NCBI GenBank assembly: GCA_900764925.1
Contig: CAAFPW010000085.1
Location: 12,770-76,769 of the forward strand
Length of the DNA: 64,000 nt
From: Fusobacteriaceae bacterium
GTDB lineage: Bacteria > Fusobacteriota > Fusobacteriia > Fusobacteriales > Fusobacteriaceae
Direction of reading: 5' to 3'
Shown: positions 41,242 to 50,288 of the stretch, one piece after another
Position numbering within the stretch: position 1 is the first letter of the stretch
Layout of the letters: every line of letters starts with the position of its first letter
Translations under genes and position numbers: made by a program
Notes under the pieces: model-generated
The model's database searches: none
Told to the model about the DNA's origin: nothing
Seen by the model: the letters and a program-made list of their open reading frames with translations, nothing else

Positions 41242-41315
41242 CTCATTTTAATAGATCTTAATAAAATTATAACTCATTTAATGATTTTAGTCTATGTGAA
41301 TTATGTAAAAGAAAA

Positions 41316-41357
41316 AGAGAAAATCTTACTATTAAAAGTAAAACTCTCTCTCTTTTG
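41316..41357 (-). terminator. Terminator after exported hydrolase
   Basis: On the minus strand AGAGAGAGTTTTACT pairs, with GU pairs, to AGTAAGATTTTCTCT, followed by TTTTTC. Ends the PTS-hydrolase operon. Confidence 0.6.
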
Positions 41358-41366
41358 TACATTGGA

Positions 41367-42533
41367 CTATTTTCTTTTTTTAGAAGCTAGCCATTGGAAA
41401 ATATGAGTTCCATCTTTATCCACAGGATCATTGTGTAAAGTATAGAAATAAGAACCATGTGGATCATACTTATTTCCATCTCTAACTACATCTTTATACT
41501 CTGTATAAACTACATCAGAACCTAATTCTTTTAAGTATTCAAAAGACTTTCTTGAATTTGATACAGGTACAGTAGTATCATCTGAAGCATGAACTAACCA
41601 AATTGGTATATCCTTTACTGTATTTAACTCCTTTTCACTTGGCATATAAGCTGGGCAAGTTATAAAAGCAGCTGCAAACATGTCAGGAGCATATACTAAA
41701 GTTTTAAAAGTTTGATATCCTCCCATAGAACATCCACCAATATACACTCTATTTTCATCTATCTCTGGATTTTCTTGAATATAAGTTTTTATTAATTTTA
41801 CTAAGTCTGGAGTATAATCTTTTTCTCCCACTAACTCTCTCTTACCCACCATAAAAGATTGCATCCAAAATGTAGGTGTTTGAGGAGCTAAAACATATGG
41901 TAGATCAAATATTTTTTGTGATTCCTCTTCAACAAAAGCTACTCCTCCACGATTTCCTAGAATTTGAGTGGCATTACTCTCTCCACCCTCTCCAGCACCA
42001 TGTAGCCAAATCACTAGTGGATGTTTTTTATTATCTTTTATTGGTTTAAAATCTCTATACTTTAAACCATACATCTCTCCCTCTGTAAATTTATCTACAC
42101 CTTCAATAGTTAGAGACTCCATTTTATAATTATTTTCACCATTTTTTATGATTTTTCCATCCTCTAATACTACATCTTTATTTTGTACTAAAGAATACTC
42201 TGTAGGTATCTCCACATTAGAAAATTCCTTATCATTCCAATATAATAGTGCTGCCTCTTCAACTCCCTGTCCATGCTCTAAATTTAATATTACAGTTTTG
42301 CTGTCAATAAAATCCACACCTGTTACTTTTCTCTCTTTTAAATCCTGTGTTAAAACTTTAAAACTCTCTCCATCAAAAGTTTTAGTATCTAAGTTCTTAT
42401 CAAATTTTAATACAATTTTTGTAGTTTGAGGTCCATAATCAAAAACTTCTCCCACTACATCAAAATTTATCTCTCCAGCTAAAACTAAAGATGAAGTCAG
42501 ACTAAAAGCCATTAAATAATTTTTTAATTTCAA
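41367..42533 (-). CDS. Exported alpha/beta hydrolase (prolyl-oligopeptidase/esterase-like), TTG start
   Basis: A 388-residue protein with a signal peptide (KLKNYLMAFSLTSSLVLAG), an N-terminal beta domain, and an alpha/beta hydrolase domain. Catalytic motifs are HGAGEGG (oxyanion region), GGCSMGGY (nucleophile Ser), HASDDTTVP (Asp) and DPHGSYF (His). It could be a carbohydrate esterase or peptidase. There is no ATG near the signal peptide; TTG 42533 follows GGGGGGAG and is the likely start. It lies 25 bases after a PTS gene, suggesting that it frees sugars from esterified glycans; inference. Confidence 0.8.
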   Translation of the reverse strand: MKLKNYLMAFSLTSSLVLAGEINFDVVGEVFDYGPQTTKIVLKFDKNLDTKTFDGESFKVLTQDLKERKVTGVDFIDSKTVILNLEHGQGVEEAALLYWNDKEFSNVEIPTEYSLVQNKDVVLEDGKIIKNGENNYKMESLTIEGVDKFTEGEMYGLKYRDFKPIKDNKKHPLVIWLHGAGEGGESNATQILGNRGGVAFVEEESQKIFDLPYVLAPQTPTFWMQSFMVGKRELVGEKDYTPDLVKLIKTYIQENPEIDENRVYIGGCSMGGYQTFKTLVYAPDMFAAAFITCPAYMPSEKELNTVKDIPIWLVHASDDTTVPVSNSRKSFEYLKELGSDVVYTEYKDVVRDGNKYDPHGSYFYTLHNDPVDKDGTHIFQWLASKKRK

Positions 42534-42558
42534 CTTTACTCCCCCCACTTTTTATTTT

Positions 42559-44169
42559 TTATAATCCATATTTTTTAATTATCTTATTTTTATAAATCTC
42601 AGCTTGAGTTCCATAAATAACTTGAATTCCCTCTCCACTTCTAATTACACCTTGAGATTTTAACTCTTTCCATCTAGAATCATCAGCTACTTTTGAACTA
42701 TCCTTTACAGTTACTCTAAGTCTTGTGATACAAGCATCTATTCCTTTTATATTTTCAACTCCTCCAAGAGCTTCAACTATATCATCAGTTAAATCTTCAC
42801 TAGAGTTACCTTGATAATCTTTTCTTGTATAAAGTTTTGCTTCTGCTTCATTTCTTCCAGGAGTGCTATAATTAAACTTCTCTATCATAAACTTGAATAT
42901 GAAATAGTATATGATTGAGTATATTGGTCCAATTATTAAGATCCATTGATATGAAGTCTTAGCCATTCCTTGTAATAGGCCAAAGAAAGTGAAATCTATA
43001 ATACCTCTTGAGAATGTAATTCCCACAGCTACATTTAAGAAGTGTAAAAGTCCATAAGCTATTCCTTCTAATAGAGCGTGAATTACATAAAGTGGTGGTG
43101 CAACAAATAGGAATGTGAACTCTAGTGGCTCAGTTATTCCTGTTAAGAAAGCTGTCAGTGCTGCAGAAGCTAATATTCCCTTTACTTTAGCTCTATTACT
43201 TACATCAGCACATCTATACATAGCAAAAGCTGCCGCTGGTAATCCAAACATCATAGGAAGGAATCCCCCTGTCATCGTTCTTGTAGCATCAGCTGAATAG
43301 TGTACAACTGTTGGATCAGCAAGTTGAGCAAAGAAAATTCTCTGTCCTCCAGCTATTAATTGTCCAGCTACTTCCATAGTTCCACCTAATTCTGTATACC
43401 AGAATAGAGGATAAACAGCATGGTGAAGTCCAAAAACATTTAAAAGTCTAGCTGTAAATCCATAAAGGAAAGTTCCAATAGGTCCCATAGCTGTAAAAGC
43501 TGCTCCAGCTTTAACTACTCCAGCAAATATTGAAGGCCAAATAAATGGAACTATAACACCTAAAGGAATAAAAAATACCATAGTTAATACAGGTACTAAT
43601 CTATTTCCACTGAAGAAAGCTAAATAATCAGGTAAAGTTTTATTAGAAAACTTATTAGTTATCATAGCAGAAACACAACCACAGATGATACCACCTAATA
43701 CCCCTGTCTGTAAAGTGAAAATTCCAAGCTCCTTAGTATATAGAGCTGCCTTTCCTACTGCTACATCATAAGTAAATCCACTATCCATAAAAGCTTGAAC
43801 TGTTGTAGTATCAGCTGTATATCCCATAAACCCTAATACTGTTCCAATTACTGTATGAAAAAGTAAGAAACCTAATAATCCAGATAGAGCTGCTGTCTCT
43901 TTATTTTGATTAGCAAGTCCAATAGCAACACCCACAGCAAATATTACTGAAAGGTTTGCAAAAACAAAAGAACCAGAGTTAGAGAAAAGAACAAGTATTT
44001 TATTCAATATAGTTCCTGGCTCTAAAAATGTAAGATGGTATGTATCAATAACAGCTTTTGAAGTAAAAGCTCCTCCCACTCCCAAAAGTATTCCCGCCAT
44101 AGGAAGTACAGCTATGGGAAGCATAAAAGCTCTACCTACTCTTTGTAAGATAGAAAATCCTTTTTTCAT
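42559..44169 (-). CDS. PTS EIICB (glucose/maltose type)
   Basis: A 536-residue permease: EIIC of the glucose family with about ten helices (RVGRAFMLPIAVLPMAGILL at the N-terminus, GITEPLEFTFLF in the middle) and a C-terminal EIIB with the phosphorylated Cys in IDACITRLRVT (about residue 480). The pattern resembles MalX/PtsG rather than the N-acetylglucosamine type. The substrate is undecided, and EIIA must come from elsewhere. The downstream exported hydrolase may feed it. Confidence 0.87.
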   Translation of the reverse strand: MKKGFSILQRVGRAFMLPIAVLPMAGILLGVGGAFTSKAVIDTYHLTFLEPGTILNKILVLFSNSGSFVFANLSVIFAVGVAIGLANQNKETAALSGLLGFLLFHTVIGTVLGFMGYTADTTTVQAFMDSGFTYDVAVGKAALYTKELGIFTLQTGVLGGIICGCVSAMITNKFSNKTLPDYLAFFSGNRLVPVLTMVFFIPLGVIVPFIWPSIFAGVVKAGAAFTAMGPIGTFLYGFTARLLNVFGLHHAVYPLFWYTELGGTMEVAGQLIAGGQRIFFAQLADPTVVHYSADATRTMTGGFLPMMFGLPAAAFAMYRCADVSNRAKVKGILASAALTAFLTGITEPLEFTFLFVAPPLYVIHALLEGIAYGLLHFLNVAVGITFSRGIIDFTFFGLLQGMAKTSYQWILIIGPIYSIIYYFIFKFMIEKFNYSTPGRNEAEAKLYTRKDYQGNSSEDLTDDIVEALGGVENIKGIDACITRLRVTVKDSSKVADDSRWKELKSQGVIRSGEGIQVIYGTQAEIYKNKIIKKYGL

Positions 44170-44206
44170 AAAATTAATCCTCCTAAAGTTTATTTTTTAC
44201 ATTTTT

Positions 44207-44235
44207 AGTATACCTAACTATATTTTATAAGTCAA
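44207..44235 (-). promoter_or_regulatory. Promoter for PTS EIICB gene
   Basis: Minus strand TTGACT (44230-44235), exactly 17 bases, TATACT (44207-44212). The start codon lies about 37 bases further on. Confidence 0.75.
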
Positions 44236-44337
44236 TATCTTAAAAATGTACTCGCTACCACAATTTGAACTTAGAAAAATTGTTGTCTATGAAACAATAC
44301 AAAAATAGCACATTTACTTTTTCTTGCTAGAAAAACA

Positions 44338-44380
44338 TTGAAAAATATAGTTATTTAAGATATAATGTTTCCTAAGAAAC
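44338..44380 (+). promoter_or_regulatory. Promoter with inverted repeat for marR gene
   Basis: TTGAAA (44338-44343), 17 bases, TATAAT (44361-44366). Directly after the -10 is GTTTC-CTAA-GAAAC (44367-44380), a perfect inverted repeat at the transcription start, well placed for autoregulation by the MarR protein. Confidence 0.7.
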
Positions 44381-44398
44381 TATCAGAAATGGAAAGAG

Positions 44399-44950
44399 GT
44401 GGTAAAAATTTCTAGTAAAGTCATTAAAAAATTTTTTAATTTAATAGAGGATAGTAAAGAGTTTTATAAAGATTTCTTAAAAACAGATAAGGGTGAAAGC
44501 TATATTCCTGAAATTTATCTTGAGATGCAAGAGTTTATCTATGCAAATGAGAAGTACACTAGTTCATTAAAAGAAGGATTGAATAAAAATTTAACCTTTA
44601 CAGATTATAACTATCTATACTGTATTGGATCTAGTGAGAAAATCAATGTAACTCAACTATCAAAAAAAATAAAAAATAGCAAGGGATACACAAGTAAAGT
44701 GATAAAAAAACTTCTCTCCCTCAATTATATAAGAACCTTTCAAGAAGAAGGGAACAAAAAAGATATCTACATTGAACTTACTAAAACTGGAAAAACTGCC
44801 TATAAAGATATCTGTTCAAGAGTTGAAGAGGTGGAGGATAGTTTTTATAAGTTTCTTTGGGAAAATTTTAGTGAAGAGGAGTTAAAATTTTTATATAGTT
44901 TCTTTATAAAGATAAATAAATTTCAAAATGAAGAGATTGCTAAACTATAA
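44399..44950 (+). CDS. MarR-family regulator, non-ATG start
   Basis: A protein of about 183 residues with a winged helix in the middle: FTDYNYLYCIGSSEKINVTQ, then LSKKIKNSKGYTSKVIKKL and a beta wing FQEEGNKKDIYIELT, which is the MarR fold, flanked by dimerisation helices. There is no usable ATG. GTG 44399 is the default start, but AGAGGTGG sits 5 bases before an in-frame ATT (44408), so an ATT start is possible. The HflX gene follows 54 bases later. Target unknown. Confidence 0.75.
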   Translation: MVKISSKVIKKFFNLIEDSKEFYKDFLKTDKGESYIPEIYLEMQEFIYANEKYTSSLKEGLNKNLTFTDYNYLYCIGSSEKINVTQLSKKIKNSKGYTSKVIKKLLSLNYIRTFQEEGNKKDIYIELTKTGKTAYKDICSRVEEVEDSFYKFLWENFSEEELKFLYSFFIKINKFQNEEIAKL

Positions 44951-45004
44951 ATTATTTAATAACTGTGGTATAATATAGATGAAATTAATTATGGAGTTGA
45001 TAAA

Positions 45005-46795
45005 ATGATAAGAGGAAATATAGAGGGAATAAAGGAGTATTTATTAAAAGAACTGGATTCTCTTTATGATGTCAGTGTAGAAAAAAACAAACTTATTGAA
45101 CCTGAAATGCTAATGTTGATAGCTCAAATAAGTAATAAAATCAATAGAGAGATCAATATAGCAATTGATAGAAGAGGAAATGTCATTGAGATATCAATAG
45201 GAGATAGTAGCAGTGTACAACTACCTATTATGGATATTCAAGAGAGGAGATTATCTGGAGTGAGAGTAATTCATACTCACCCAAGTGGAAGTGCAAATCT
45301 TTCCAATATAGATATCTCAGCCCTTATAAAATTAAAGTTAGATTGTATAGCGGCTATTGGTATTGAGGAAGAGAAAATTACTGGAGTTTCCCTTGGATTT
45401 TGTAATGTTGAGGGAAATGAATTGGTGCATGAAGTAGTTGGACCTTTAAGTATTGAAGAAGCTACTAATTATCCTATGATCTCAAAATTTGATGAGATTG
45501 AATCTCAACTTAGAAAGAGAGATATTGTTGAGAATGATACAGAATACGCCGTACTTGTTGGAATAGATACTCAAGAGAGTTTAGATGAGTTGGCAGAGTT
45601 AGCAAAGGCATGTAATGTTGAGGTTGTAGGAACATTTATGCAAAAGAAAAATAGAGCTGATTCAGTTTTCTTTATCGGTACAGGTAAGGCTCAAGAACTA
45701 GCTGTATATAAGCAGTTAAAAAGAGCTAACCTAATAATTTTTGATGAAGAGTTAACAGGAGTACAAGTAAAAAATCTAGAACTTATAACAAGTTGTAAGG
45801 TTATAGATAGAACTACTCTTATTCTTGAGATTTTTGCTAGAAGAGCTCGTACTAGAGAGGCTAAAATACAGGTTGAGTTGGCACAATTAAAATATAGAAG
45901 TGCTAGACTACTAGGACTTGGAAGTACAATGTCAAGAACAGGGGGAGGAGTTGGTACTAAAGGTCCTGGAGAGAAAAAATTAGAGATAGACAAGAGAAGA
46001 ATAAGAGATACTATCTACGATTTAAAACAGGAATTAGAAAAGATAAGAAAAACAAGAGTTACTCAAAGGGAAAAGAGAGAGGAATCAGGTATTCCAAAAA
46101 TCTCTTTAGTTGGTTATACTAACGTTGGAAAATCAACTCTTAGAAACCTTTTAGTAGATATGTTCCCAGCTGATAATACATCTAAAAAGGAAGCTGTTTT
46201 TGCTGAAAATATGTTATTTGCTACTCTTGATATTACAACTAGAGCTATAATGTTACCTGATAAAAGAGTTGCCTCTCTAACTGATACTGTTGGTTTTGTT
46301 AGAAAACTACCTCATGATTTAGTTGAAGCTTTTAAATCAACATTGGAAGAGGTTAGTTTTTCAGATTTAATTATACATGTTGTTGATGCCTCTAGTGAAA
46401 CAGCAATAGAGCAGATTGTTGCTGTTGAAAAAGTTTTAACAGAGTTAGATGCTATGGATAAACCTACATTTTTAGCTCTTAATAAGTGTGATAAAGCTAG
46501 TGTAGAACAATTAAATAGTATAAAAGAAAGATTCCCTAACTATAAAACTGTAGAAATCAGTGCAAAAGCACAGATGAATATAGATATGTTTCTAAATATG
46601 ATGGTTGAATCTCTACCTCAAACTACTAGAGTTTGTACATATCTAATACCATATAGTGATACTTCACTAGGAGCGTATCTACATAGAAATGCTATCATTC
46701 AAAGTGAAGAGTATGAGGGAGAGGGAGTAAAAATTTCTGCAATAGTTAACAACGAGGTGTACAACAAGTGTAAAAAATATTTAATAGAGGAATGA
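45005..46795 (+). CDS. hflX: GTPase HflX with N-terminal JAMM-like domain
   Basis: A 596-residue ribosome-associated GTPase. The C-terminal part has the glycine-rich HflX signature (TMSRTGGGVGTKGPGEKKLE) and GTPase motifs GYTNVGKST (about residue 370), DTVGF and NKCD. The N-terminal 160 residues, beyond the usual HflX domain, include HTHPSGSANLSNID at 90-103. This is the exact His-x-His-x7-Ser-x2-Asp pattern of JAMM/MPN metalloproteases. An extended N-terminus is seen in other Gram-positive-type HflX proteins. MATE gene follows 4 bases later. Confidence 0.9.
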   Translation: MIRGNIEGIKEYLLKELDSLYDVSVEKNKLIEPEMLMLIAQISNKINREINIAIDRRGNVIEISIGDSSSVQLPIMDIQERRLSGVRVIHTHPSGSANLSNIDISALIKLKLDCIAAIGIEEEKITGVSLGFCNVEGNELVHEVVGPLSIEEATNYPMISKFDEIESQLRKRDIVENDTEYAVLVGIDTQESLDELAELAKACNVEVVGTFMQKKNRADSVFFIGTGKAQELAVYKQLKRANLIIFDEELTGVQVKNLELITSCKVIDRTTLILEIFARRARTREAKIQVELAQLKYRSARLLGLGSTMSRTGGGVGTKGPGEKKLEIDKRRIRDTIYDLKQELEKIRKTRVTQREKREESGIPKISLVGYTNVGKSTLRNLLVDMFPADNTSKKEAVFAENMLFATLDITTRAIMLPDKRVASLTDTVGFVRKLPHDLVEAFKSTLEEVSFSDLIIHVVDASSETAIEQIVAVEKVLTELDAMDKPTFLALNKCDKASVEQLNSIKERFPNYKTVEISAKAQMNIDMFLNMMVESLPQTTRVCTYLIPYSDTSLGAYLHRNAIIQSEEYEGEGVKISAIVNNEVYNKCKKYLIEE

Positions 46796-46799
46796 TAAT

Positions 46800-48134
46800 A
46801 TGAGGAAAATAATTGGAGAGATTTTAAGACTAGCTCTTCCAGCTGTGGGAGAGATGATTTTATATATGATGATCTGGGTATTTGATACTATTATGGTAGG
46901 TCAACATAGTGGACAACTTGGAGTTTCTGCTGTGGGTCTCAGTTCTGAGGTCATCTATACGTTTTTCAATATTCTTATAAGCATGGGAATCTCCATATCT
47001 GTAACTTCTATTGTCTCTCGTTCCCTTGGAGCTAAAAATGAAAATAAAGCTGATGAAGTTTCTAATATTGCTGTCAAGATAGGAATATTTTTAGGAGTAG
47101 CTTTAACTTTAATCTATTTCATTTTTGCTGAAAATATTTTGAGAGTTGCTGGAGCTAGTGAGGATGTTATTTTACTAGGGAAAAAATATTTAAGAATATG
47201 TTCAATTGGTGTTACCTTCAATGTCCTTAGTAACGTATTCAATGGGATTTATAGAGGTTGTAAAAACACTAAAACTCCTCTTTATAGTGCGGCTATTATG
47301 AATATTGTCAATATCTCTTTAGATTACATTCTAATATTTGGAAAGTTTGGTGCTCCTGAATTAGGTGTCACTGGTGCAGCTATTGCCACAGTAACAGGTA
47401 TTATCTGTGCCTTTCTATTCTCTTTGACACAACTTAGAAAACTACCTTTCACAATACACCTAGGTAGAGAGATAATCAAGGAAGATTTTAAGGAGCTTGT
47501 AAAACTTGCTATCCCTTCAGCTTGTCAAGAGGGAGCTTTCAGTATAAATAGACTTATCAATGTTTCTATTATTATGGGATTAGGAAGTCTTGCTTTTGCA
47601 GCAAATCAAATAACGATTACAATAGAGAGCATCAGTTTTATGCCAGGATGGGGATTTGCTGTGGCACTTACTACATTGGCTGGACACTCTATTGGAGAGA
47701 AAAATTATGATAAGACAAGGAAGTATATCTACTATACTATTACCCTTTCAATTATCACTATGGGAGTAACAGCTTTAATATTTTTCCTATTTCCTAATGA
47801 GTTGATCTCTCTCTTCATTAAAGAAAGTGAAAAAGAGGTAATTGCTTTAGGAGCAATGTGCTTGACTCTAGCTGCCATAGAACAGATTCCAATGGCCATA
47901 GCTATGGTTTTAGAAGGAGCTATGAAAGGAATGGGAGATACTAAAACCCCTTTCAAAGTTGTCTTAATAACTAACTGGTTGATAAGACTTCCATTGATAT
48001 ACTATTTTTTATATCTACAAAGATATCCAGTTACTGCTTTTTGGAAGATTACAGCATTTCAATGGACAGTTGAAGCTATCATCATTCTATTAGTATTTGA
48101 AAGAAAATGGAAAAAAACATATAAATATTTATAA
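46800..48134 (+). CDS. MATE-family efflux transporter
   Basis: A 444-residue protein with 12 predicted transmembrane helices in two homologous halves (LPAVGEMILYMMIWVFDTIMVG; AIPSACQEGAFSINRLINVS), the pattern of Na+- or H+-coupled MATE drug exporters of the DinF/NorM group. It is translationally tied to hflX (4-base gap) and ends at a strong terminator. The MarR gene two genes upstream could regulate it, as is common for exporters. Confidence 0.88.
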   Translation: MRKIIGEILRLALPAVGEMILYMMIWVFDTIMVGQHSGQLGVSAVGLSSEVIYTFFNILISMGISISVTSIVSRSLGAKNENKADEVSNIAVKIGIFLGVALTLIYFIFAENILRVAGASEDVILLGKKYLRICSIGVTFNVLSNVFNGIYRGCKNTKTPLYSAAIMNIVNISLDYILIFGKFGAPELGVTGAAIATVTGIICAFLFSLTQLRKLPFTIHLGREIIKEDFKELVKLAIPSACQEGAFSINRLINVSIIMGLGSLAFAANQITITIESISFMPGWGFAVALTTLAGHSIGEKNYDKTRKYIYYTITLSIITMGVTALIFFLFPNELISLFIKESEKEVIALGAMCLTLAAIEQIPMAIAMVLEGAMKGMGDTKTPFKVVLITNWLIRLPLIYYFLYLQRYPVTAFWKITAFQWTVEAIIILLVFERKWKKTYKYL

Positions 48135-48135
48135 T

Positions 48136-48169
48136 GAAGAAGATTTTTTAATCTTCTTCTAATTTTTTT
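48136..48169 (+). terminator. Terminator after MATE gene
   Basis: GAAGAAGATT / AATCTTCTTC stem with a short T loop, then TAATTTTTTT. Confidence 0.85.
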
Positions 48170-48221
48170 GTTGTATAATATGATAAAAAATCATTTAATC
48201 ACTATGAAAAGGAGAAATTTT

Positions 48222-48899
48222 ATGAGAATATTAGTAGTAGAAGATGAGAGAGATCTCAATAGAATTATCTGTAAAAAATTAAAAGTTGAAGGTTATAGTG
48301 TAGATAGTTGTTACGATGGTGAGGAAGCTCTTACATATATAGATGGAGCTAACTACGATATAATCATTATGGATATAATGATGCCTAAAAAAAATGGTTA
48401 TGAGGTATTAGCTCAGATAAGAAAGGAGAAGATAGATACTCCTGTTCTCTTTCTAACTGCGAAAGATGGTATTGAGGATCGGGTTAAAGGACTTGATCTT
48501 GGAGCAGATGACTACATAGTAAAACCCTTTCATTTTGATGAGTTAATGGCAAGAGTAAGAGCTATGATTAGAAGAAATCATGGTAGTACAACTAATATTT
48601 TAAAGATAGATGATTTAGAATTAGATTGTGGAACAAGGGTTGTAAAAAGAGCTGGAAAAGAGATTGAACTTTCAGCAAAAGAGTTTTCTATACTGGAATA
48701 TATGATGCAAAATCAAGGTATTGTTCTAAGTAGAGAAAAGATAGAGGAACATATTTGGAACTATGATTATCAAGGGGCATCTAATATGGTAGATGTGTAT
48801 ATCCGTTATCTCCGTGTAAAAATAGATAAGGATTTTAATACAAAACTCATTCACACAGTTAGAGGAGTTGGCTATGTTTTAAAAGAAAAAGGAGAGTAG
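48222..48899 (+). CDS. OmpR/PhoB-type response regulator
   Basis: A 225-residue regulator: receiver domain (VVEDERD acidic pair at 6-9, phospho-Asp in IIIMDIMMPKKNG at about 51, Lys in DYIVKPF at about 102), and a C-terminal winged helix (LSAKEFSILEYM, VDVYIRYLRVKID). ATG 48222 sits behind AAGGAGAA; upstream in-frame ATGs are not supported. The kinase follows 2 bases after its stop. Confidence 0.92.
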   Translation: MRILVVEDERDLNRIICKKLKVEGYSVDSCYDGEEALTYIDGANYDIIIMDIMMPKKNGYEVLAQIRKEKIDTPVLFLTAKDGIEDRVKGLDLGADDYIVKPFHFDELMARVRAMIRRNHGSTTNILKIDDLELDCGTRVVKRAGKEIELSAKEFSILEYMMQNQGIVLSREKIEEHIWNYDYQGASNMVDVYIRYLRVKIDKDFNTKLIHTVRGVGYVLKEKGE

Positions 48900-48901
48900 A
48901 T

Positions 48902-50239
48902 ATGAAGTTTTTAAATATTAAATTGAAAATAACCCTTTGGTACACACTCTTTATGGTTGTTCTTGTTTCAACTATTCTAGGAATGCTAGTAGAGTTTACT
49001 GATATGACTATTTTGAATAACCAAAAAAAAGAGCTCATTGAAGTGGTAGAAGATGCCATTGAAGATGTAGAAGATGGAGATGATTTTGATTACTTTGATG
49101 ATGGTATCTTTCTTTTATTATATAATAAAGATGGAAAATACTTAAATGGTAGTATCCCCTTTAATTTTTCTACAAATTTTCCTTTAACTTCTAGTAAAGT
49201 TCAAAAAATAGCTGGAGAGAATAGAAGTCAATTTTTTATCTACGATCAAAAGGCTGTTACAAGTTATGGTGAAGAGTATTGGGTTCGTGGAGTTATCTCT
49301 GATGCCCACACAAATCAACTTACTCAAACAATAATCAATATAGCTTTTTTACTTCTGCCATTTCTTGTGATCATCTCCAGTATAATTGGATATTATATCA
49401 CTAAAAGAGCATTTTTACCTGTTAAAAAGATTCAAGAAACAGCTCAAAACATAACTGAAAGCAATAAACTCTCTTTAAGAATAGGACTTTCAAAGGGAAG
49501 AGATGAAATTTCAATGTTGGGAAATACTATTGATACAATGTTGGATAAATTAGAGAAAAGTTTTATAAAAGAGAAACAGTTTGCCTCAGATGCTTCCCAC
49601 GAACTTCGTACTCCTGTAACTGTAATCTTAGCTGAAAGTGAGTATATTCTACAACATGGAGAGGATATTGAAGAGGCTAAAGAGTCTATGGAAGTTATCA
49701 ACAGACAAGCAAGTAAGATGTCTGCACTTATTAATCAGCTTCTTTTCTTTACAAGAGCTGATCAAGGGAATATAAAATTAAAACTTGAAAAAATAAATAT
49801 CCCTGAAATTTTACAAGAATTAAAAGAGGATAATAGCATTGAAGCTAAGAAAAAAAATATTGAGATATCCTATATCAACAATCTGAAAGAAAATGACTAT
49901 TCTGTAGATAAAATAATGTTTATTAGGGCTATTCAAAATATTGTTCAAAATGCTATCAACTATGGAAAAGAAAATGGATATATTGAGATGGAAAGCTTTG
50001 AAAAAGGGGAGTATTTTGCAATCAAGGTAACAGATAATGGAATAGGAATAAGCAAAGATAATCTTGAAAAAATATGGGATAGATTTTATCAAGTAGATGA
50101 ATCTCGTACTAATCAAAGTATGGGCTTAGGATTATCAATGGTAAAATTGATAATTGAAAAACATAATGGATATGTAGAGGTTGAAAGTACCTTAGGTATT
50201 GGTACAACTTTTACACTATACTTCAATAAAAAAAATTAA
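48902..50239 (+). CDS. Sensor histidine kinase
   Basis: A 445-residue membrane kinase: TM1 at about 8-30, an extracytoplasmic sensor domain with acidic clusters (VEDAIEDVEDGDDFDYFDDG), TM2 at about 141-163, HAMP, the H-box ASHELRTPVTVIL (His about 233), N-box NIVQNAINYG and G-boxes. The CzcS/PhoR-type layout with an acidic sensor loop would suit a metal or cation signal, but that is speculation. It is paired with the response regulator upstream. Confidence 0.92.
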   Translation: MKFLNIKLKITLWYTLFMVVLVSTILGMLVEFTDMTILNNQKKELIEVVEDAIEDVEDGDDFDYFDDGIFLLLYNKDGKYLNGSIPFNFSTNFPLTSSKVQKIAGENRSQFFIYDQKAVTSYGEEYWVRGVISDAHTNQLTQTIINIAFLLLPFLVIISSIIGYYITKRAFLPVKKIQETAQNITESNKLSLRIGLSKGRDEISMLGNTIDTMLDKLEKSFIKEKQFASDASHELRTPVTVILAESEYILQHGEDIEEAKESMEVINRQASKMSALINQLLFFTRADQGNIKLKLEKINIPEILQELKEDNSIEAKKKNIEISYINNLKENDYSVDKIMFIRAIQNIVQNAINYGKENGYIEMESFEKGEYFAIKVTDNGIGISKDNLEKIWDRFYQVDESRTNQSMGLGLSMVKLIIEKHNGYVEVESTLGIGTTFTLYFNKKN

Positions 50240-50245
50240 AAAATT

Positions 50246-50288
50246 AAGGAGCTGTTGCAAATAATTTGCAACGCTCCTTATATTTTTT
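50246..50288. terminator. Strong bidirectional terminator
   Basis: AAGGAGC-T-GTTGCAAA / TTTGCAAC-GCTCCTT, a 15-bp stem with a single bulge and TAA loop, followed by TATTTTTTT on the plus strand. It sits between two convergent operons. Confidence 0.88.
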
